A DNA stretch of 64,000 nt, taken from assembly GCA_017395065.1 (NCBI GenBank), contig JAFPWH010000012.1:62001-126000 (forward strand), given 5' to 3'. This DNA comes from Clostridia bacterium (GTDB lineage Bacteria; Bacillota; Clostridia; Christensenellales; Aristaeellaceae). This document shows, one piece after another, positions 59,877 through 64,000 of the stretch (within the stretch, counting starts at the first letter, position 1; the number at the start of each line of letters is the position of its first letter). The position numbers and the translations under genes are program-made. A model generated the notes under the pieces. The model ran no database searches. It was given only the letters and a program-made list of their open reading frames with translations, and was not told where the DNA came from.

Positions 59877-62138
59877 TCAGCTTTCCGAAATTGAATTTTT
59901 CACTTCGTTCTGAAGGATGAAGCCGGTGTTCTTGTCGATCCAATAATCGTACTTCGTGATCCAATTCCGGAGCGTCCTTTCGGTCGGCGCCTTGCCGTCG
60001 CTGTCGGCGTAATACTCGCCCAGGTCCTTGAGTGTGCACGGCTCCCCGCCGTTTGCGCTGAGCACGGCCATGTCGAAGGCTGCCTTATCGCGTTCAAACT
60101 TTTCGTCCGCGCTCAGCTTCTCGCCTCCGGAGGCTTTCGCGCCCCTGCGCTTTTCGCCCTCCGCCCGGAGGTGACTGAGCTTGCCCTCGTCGTCCAGCCG
60201 GTGCACGGGATACTCGAACCACATGTACCTGGGCTCCATCGGCGCAAACTCGCGGAGCACGCCCTCGATGCGCCAGGCGGTCTTCTGCCGCGCGGCCTTC
60301 TTCCGGCTTTCGAGGTTCCTGAAGAACCACTCGTTGCCGATGTCGGCGCAGCGGGCGCTCAGGTACACGTGGCTTATCTGCTGCGTCTGGTCGGCGGTGT
60401 CACGCCAGCCGGGCTTCCACGCGTCGAGGAACTCGGTGCAGCACCTGCGCACCTCTTCATGTTCCAGGTTATCGCGCTGCGCTTCGCTCACGGGCAGCTC
60501 GATCAGGTCGAGCAGCGCGTCCGGGTCTCTGGCAAACACGCCGCTGCCGCTTGCCCTGTCCATCGAGCGCTTCTGCCCCTGACTGCCCTTGCTGTGGTGG
60601 TGGCAGTAGATCACGCTGCAGCCCAATTCGGTGCAGATCTTGTCGAACTGGTTGCAGAAAAGGCTCATCTGGTCGGCGCTGTTTTCGTCGCCGGTGATCA
60701 CCTTGTAGATCGGGTCTATGATGATCGCGATGTACCTTTTTTGCTTTGCCCGGCGGATCAGCTTCGGGACGAGCTTGTCCATCGGGCAGCTTTTGCCCCG
60801 CAGGTTCCACACGTCGATTTTGCCGCTGTTTACGCTCTCCCAGCCCAGCGCCCTGTACACGTCGCGGAAGCGGTTCATGCAGCTTGACTTGTCAAGCTCG
60901 AGGTTTATGTAGAGCACGCTCCCCTGATCGCATTCCATTCCCAGCCAGGTCCGGCCCTCGGCGATGGCGATGCACAGTTCGATCAGCGCGTAGCTCTTGC
61001 CGGCCTTGCTGGGGCCGCTCAGCAGCAGCTTGTGTCCGTGCCGCAGGATGCCCCGGATCAGCTCCGGCGCAAGCTCCGGAATGTTCTGCATGTCGAAGGT
61101 GTCGATGTCGGGCAGGTCGTCGTTGATGCCTTCGATGTACTCCTTCCACTGAACAAAATTTTCGCAGCCGACGTTCTCGGCGATAATGTACTGCGGCTTC
61201 CCGTTTCGCATGACGCCGGGCATTCTGCTCAGCCTCGACGGGTTCCGGTTCTGCCTGTCCAGCTCCATGCCGTTTTTCTGGCAGACCTCGTAGAGGTAGT
61301 CGACCCTCTTGCGGTACTCCTCGTAGTTCTGCGCCTCGATCCGCACGATCGCGTGGATGCTCTTTCCGCCGCTGTGCACCATGACCGCGATCGGGAGCTT
61401 AAGCTCCAGCATCAGGCTGTACTGCTTCGCCAGGTCCAGCGTGTCGCTCTCGACCAGCGCGAAACGGTACTCGGTCACGTTGTCGTTTTTCACGCCCTTG
61501 CCGTCGAGCGGATTGAAGCGGATCCACGCGCCGGTCTCCGGGTCGTAATCGCCCAGCGCCGCGCCGATGTCACCCTTGCAGTTGTTCAGCGCCTCGATCA
61601 GCTGGCCCGCGGTCCGGTCGTACGCGCCCTTGGTGGGCACGTGGCGGCCTTCGGCGTTTACGTAGCTCTCGGTGACGTAGCCCACGTTTTCCGCGGCCTC
61701 GAACAGGTTGCTCAGGTACCGTATCAGCTCCCTGGGCCCGTCCATGTTTGCCGGAGGCGCGGGGATGTCGCGCTCTTCCATCCACGCGGTGTTTACGACC
61801 TTGAGCTCGTCCACATCGCGCCCGCCGATGGCGTCGTCCCATCCGATCTCCCCGTCGCCGTCGTACTGGCCGGAGGGCTGCCAGCCCGCGTCAATGGCCA
61901 TCTGTACGATCGTGCCTCCGGTCACAGGATTGCTGCTGCCCAGGAACGTGTCCCACTTCCTGCGGCACTCGCCGGGATGGTAGCGCTTTGTGTCCTGCGC
62001 GCTCCAATTCTCCCAGACGTCGGCGCTGTAGCCCTCATGCTTGAGCGCGAATCCGACGTTCATCCAGTCCTGATAGCTCAGACTTGCGGGATTTATGTAT
62101 TTCAGCGCCTCGGTCAAATCCAGTTTGTTGTCTCTCAT
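59877..62138 (-). CDS. Primase-helicase (PriCT / AEP-like / RecA-like)
   Basis: A 753-residue replication protein. N-terminal PriCT_2-type domain (residues about 8-80, SYQDWMNVGFALKHEG). A primase-like domain with SGGKSIHAIVRI and the NPSRLSRMPGVMR segment follows. Then comes a RecA-like ATPase: Walker A SGPSKAGKS (about 373-382) and Walker B IIIDPIYK (about 472), with CHHHSKGSQG. A C-terminal HTH-like region follows. It probably primes and unwinds phage DNA. The candidate origin gap adjoins its end. It starts with AGGTGAGC upstream. Confidence 0.88.
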   Translation of the reverse strand: MRDNKLDLTEALKYINPASLSYQDWMNVGFALKHEGYSADVWENWSAQDTKRYHPGECRRKWDTFLGSSNPVTGGTIVQMAIDAGWQPSGQYDGDGEIGWDDAIGGRDVDELKVVNTAWMEERDIPAPPANMDGPRELIRYLSNLFEAAENVGYVTESYVNAEGRHVPTKGAYDRTAGQLIEALNNCKGDIGAALGDYDPETGAWIRFNPLDGKGVKNDNVTEYRFALVESDTLDLAKQYSLMLELKLPIAVMVHSGGKSIHAIVRIEAQNYEEYRKRVDYLYEVCQKNGMELDRQNRNPSRLSRMPGVMRNGKPQYIIAENVGCENFVQWKEYIEGINDDLPDIDTFDMQNIPELAPELIRGILRHGHKLLLSGPSKAGKSYALIELCIAIAEGRTWLGMECDQGSVLYINLELDKSSCMNRFRDVYRALGWESVNSGKIDVWNLRGKSCPMDKLVPKLIRRAKQKRYIAIIIDPIYKVITGDENSADQMSLFCNQFDKICTELGCSVIYCHHHSKGSQGQKRSMDRASGSGVFARDPDALLDLIELPVSEAQRDNLEHEEVRRCCTEFLDAWKPGWRDTADQTQQISHVYLSARCADIGNEWFFRNLESRKKAARQKTAWRIEGVLREFAPMEPRYMWFEYPVHRLDDEGKLSHLRAEGEKRRGAKASGGEKLSADEKFERDKAAFDMAVLSANGGEPCTLKDLGEYYADSDGKAPTERTLRNWITKYDYWIDKNTGFILQNEVKNSISES

Positions 62139-62146
62139 ATGCTCAC

Positions 62147-63787
62147 CTAAAACGGTAATTCATCGTTATTGTCCCATCCGAAGCTTTCGGCCTCCGGAAC
62201 GGCGGGGCTGTACGTTGCGGGGTTGATGTCGGCGGGGATCATCCAGCGGTTGGCCGCGATCCGGTCGATCAGCCTGCGCGCCTCTTCAAACGGCCATGTG
62301 CCGACGTTGAGAAAGCCCTTGCGCTCCAGGAACCGTATCTGCTTCGGCGTGGTCAGGCCCTCGCCCTGGCGCTTGATCAGCCTGTCGATCAGCAGCTGCG
62401 CCTTTCCGGCGTTCTCGACCGCGTCGGGGTTGATCCCGCGCTTTTCGAGGATCTGCAACTGCTTCGCGCTTGGCGGCGCCATCTGCCACTCGAACACGGG
62501 TTCGTACCCCGCAAGGTCTTCGGCCGCGATGCTCATTTCGAACTGCAGCGGGTCGACCAAAGCCTGCTGGCGCTTTCGCATCTGCCGGAGCTGTTCGGCC
62601 AGCGCCTCTTCGCGCTCCCGGAGGACGTCGCCCTGCGCCTTTTCCTCGGCCGTCAGCAGGTCGAATTCCTCGTCCGGGTTCTCGGTCAGATATTCGGTCA
62701 CTTTGCCCGCGACCTCCGGCGTCTCGCAGACCAGGTGCGCCGGGCGGCACAGCTCGTGCCGGCTCGTGTGCCACAGGAAATCCAGTATCAGCAGATCCTT
62801 CTTTCCCGTCTCGGGGCTGAGCCGCGTCCCTCGCCCGATCATCTGGCAGTACAGCCCGCGGATCTTCGTCGGCCTCAGCACCACGATGCAGTCGACGCCC
62901 GGGCAGTCCCAGCCCTCTGTCAAAAGCATCGAATTGCACAGCACGTCGATCTCCCCGCGGTCGAAGGCGTCGAGCACTTCCTTCCTGTCCTGGCTTTCGC
63001 CGTTGACCTCCGCCGCGCGGAAGCCCTTCGCCGCAAGCAGCGCCCGCATTTTCTGGCTCGTTTTGACCAGCGGAAGGAACACGACCGTCCGGCGGCCCGC
63101 GCAGTGCTTCTTCATCTGCTCCGCGATGGCTTCCAGGTACGGGTCCAGCGCCGTGCCAACGTCGCCGACGGCGTAATCGCCGTTTTGCGTCTTGACGCCG
63201 GTGATGTCGATGTCCAGCGGTATCGTCATCGCCCGGATCGGGCACAGGTGCTTTTCGCGGATGGCCCGCGTCAGCGGGTACTCGTAGGCCAGCGTCTCGA
63301 AATACTGTCCGAGGTTTCGCTTGTCCCCGCGGTCGGCGGTGGCCGTCACGCCCAGCACCTCGGCCTCCGGGAAATGTGCCAGTACGCGCTGATAACCGTC
63401 CGCCAGCACGTGGTGCGCCTCGTCCACGATCACGGTGCCGAAGTAGTCCGGCGTAAAGCGGCTCAGGCGTTTTTCCCGCTGCATCGTCTGCACGCTCCCC
63501 ACGATCACGCGGTTCCACTTGCCGATGCAGCTCTCCTCCGCCTTTTCCTTGGCGCTGATCAGGCCGGTCAGCCGGTAGAGCTTGTCGCTGGCCTGGCCCA
63601 GCAGCTCGTCCCGGTGCGCAAGGATCAGCACGCGCTTTCCGTCCCGGACGCAGTCCTCCGCGACGCTGGAAAAACAGATCGTCTTTCCGCATCCGGTCGG
63701 CAGCACGAGCAGCGTCTTTTTTACGCCCTTCGTCCATTCGCCGTGGATCGCCGCAACCGCTTCGCGCTGGTAGTCTCTCAGTTCCAT
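62147..63787 (-). CDS. DEAD/DEAH-box helicase
   Basis: A 546-residue superfamily 2 helicase. Motif I LPTGCGKT (29-36), motif II VDEAHH (121-126), motif III GVTATADR, and motif VI QMIGRGTRLSPETGK. The C-terminus holds helical repeats that may bind DNA. It aids phage replication. The start at 63787 has AAAGGAACAGG upstream. It stops at TAG (62147-62149), 8 bp before the primase-helicase ATG. Confidence 0.93.
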   Translation of the reverse strand: MELRDYQREAVAAIHGEWTKGVKKTLLVLPTGCGKTICFSSVAEDCVRDGKRVLILAHRDELLGQASDKLYRLTGLISAKEKAEESCIGKWNRVIVGSVQTMQREKRLSRFTPDYFGTVIVDEAHHVLADGYQRVLAHFPEAEVLGVTATADRGDKRNLGQYFETLAYEYPLTRAIREKHLCPIRAMTIPLDIDITGVKTQNGDYAVGDVGTALDPYLEAIAEQMKKHCAGRRTVVFLPLVKTSQKMRALLAAKGFRAAEVNGESQDRKEVLDAFDRGEIDVLCNSMLLTEGWDCPGVDCIVVLRPTKIRGLYCQMIGRGTRLSPETGKKDLLILDFLWHTSRHELCRPAHLVCETPEVAGKVTEYLTENPDEEFDLLTAEEKAQGDVLREREEALAEQLRQMRKRQQALVDPLQFEMSIAAEDLAGYEPVFEWQMAPPSAKQLQILEKRGINPDAVENAGKAQLLIDRLIKRQGEGLTTPKQIRFLERKGFLNVGTWPFEEARRLIDRIAANRWMIPADINPATYSPAVPEAESFGWDNNDELPF

Positions 63788-63806
63788 CCTGTTCCTTTCT
63801 CTTTTT

Positions 63807-63832
63807 CCCCGCCGCCGTGATGAGCGGCGGGG
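63807..63832 (-). other. GC-rich hairpin upstream of the helicase gene
   Basis: Nine perfect pairs (63807-63815 with 63824-63832), eight-base loop, no T run on the minus strand. It lies between the partial gene and the helicase start and may protect or process the mRNA. Confidence 0.55.
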
Positions 63833-63844
63833 CCGTGTCATTAC

Positions 63845-64000
63845 TCAGAATTTGCCGGCGCTGTAGCCCGCGTTCTGCTGCATGAAGTTCTGCTGCGCGG
63901 GCGTGTCGGGCTCGTAGAAGCGCTCGATCTGGTTGCTTTCCCGCTTTTCGCCGTTCCTGCCCGTCCACGGGCGGATGCCGACCTTGCACGTTCCGGAGGC
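63845..64000 (-). CDS. DUF669-like single-strand-binding-type protein (partial, C-terminus only)
   Basis: The last 51 codons of a gene cut by the window edge. The visible segment (KVGIRPWTGRNGEKRESNQI, then ERFYEP) is the C-terminal pattern of DUF669 proteins, which lie upstream of phage helicases in Streptococcus-type phages and are thought to act in replication. The end is Gln/Asn-rich with an SAGKF terminus. Stop TGA at 63845-63847. Confidence 0.7.
   Translation of the reverse strand, partial: ASGTCKVGIRPWTGRNGEKRESNQIERFYEPDTPAQQNFMQQNAGYSAGKF

Larger units (their letters stand above)
18850..64000. mobile_element. Integrated siphovirus-type prophage (right end outside window)
   Basis: About 45 kb of phage genes in standard module order: left-arm accessory genes, lysis, tail, head, packaging, late regulator, recombination and replication. 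Almost all are on the minus strand and tightly packed with start/stop overlaps. The left border is placed between the gtrA operon (18718) and the repressor gene (18893) by gene content. No attachment repeat can be confirmed because the other end lies past 64000. Hallmarks are terminase, portal, HK97-type capsid, tape measure, endolysin, holin and tyrosine recombinase. Confidence 0.93.

Overview
The window joins about 18.7 kb of bacterial chromosome to about 45 kb of an integrated siphovirus-type prophage that runs off the right edge. The host looks like a GC-rich member of the Clostridia/Firmicutes. Reasons: strong AGGAGG-type ribosome binding sites; sigma-A promoters with 17-bp spacers (TTGACA or TTGAAA with TATAAT or TAAAAT); the secG-rnr gene order; a secA with a C-terminal SEC-C motif; and a prophage whose modules match temperate phages of Firmicutes. 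The genus cannot be named from sequence alone.

Chromosomal part (1-18.7 kb). Two divergent sugar-phosphate isomerase/epimerase-type TIM-barrel genes have overlapping promoters. A group of secreted or cell-envelope proteins of poorly known function follows: an SH3-like plus glycan-binding protein, a DUF4272 protein, and two small secreted proteins. Next comes an export and RNA-turnover block: secG, with an unusually large extracytoplasmic extension, then rnr, with secA convergent to them. The chromosomal part ends in a minus-strand operon gtrA-like / moxR-like ATPase / DUF58 / transglutaminase membrane protein. Its last three genes overlap by 4 bp.

Phage left arm (18.9-20.9 kb). A ribbon-helix-helix repressor gene lies divergent to a small plus-strand gene. 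Palindromic operators lie inside both promoters. A DUF3846 gene and a secreted non-specific nuclease gene follow. These are likely accessory or lysogenic-conversion genes.

Phage late region (21.3-48.6 kb, minus strand, transcribed right to left). HNH nuclease, terminase small and large subunits, portal, ClpP-like prohead protease, HK97-type capsid, connector and head-tail genes, tail tube, Ig-like domain, tail chaperones with a -1 frameshift, tape measure (split by one in-frame amber codon), an adhesin cassette, Dit, tail-associated protein with decapeptide repeats, a second tail-tube-like protein, tail fibre genes, endolysin, a membrane protein, holin, and a small NrdD-C-terminus-like protein. 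Tandem terminators separate it from the early region.

Phage early region (48.8-64 kb, minus strand). A DUF669-like protein (cut by the window edge), DEAD/DEAH helicase, primase-helicase, RusA resolvase, two HNH/zinc-finger gene groups, an N6-methyltransferase-like protein, a tyrosine recombinase, many small overlapping genes, a ThyX-like protein and, at the end of the early transcript, an ArpU/DUF1492-like regulator that probably switches on late transcription. A repeat-rich gap at 59.6-59.9 kb beside the primase-helicase is the best candidate replication origin or control region.

Most noteworthy: the tape-measure gene interrupted by TAG in frame; two probable programmed frameshifts in the tail genes; a second tail-tube paralogue far from the first; an adhesin cassette between the tape measure and Dit; a C-terminal W-x-x-x-P-T-x-x-Q motif shared by proteins in both early and late regions; and operators nested between -35 and -10 at the left end.
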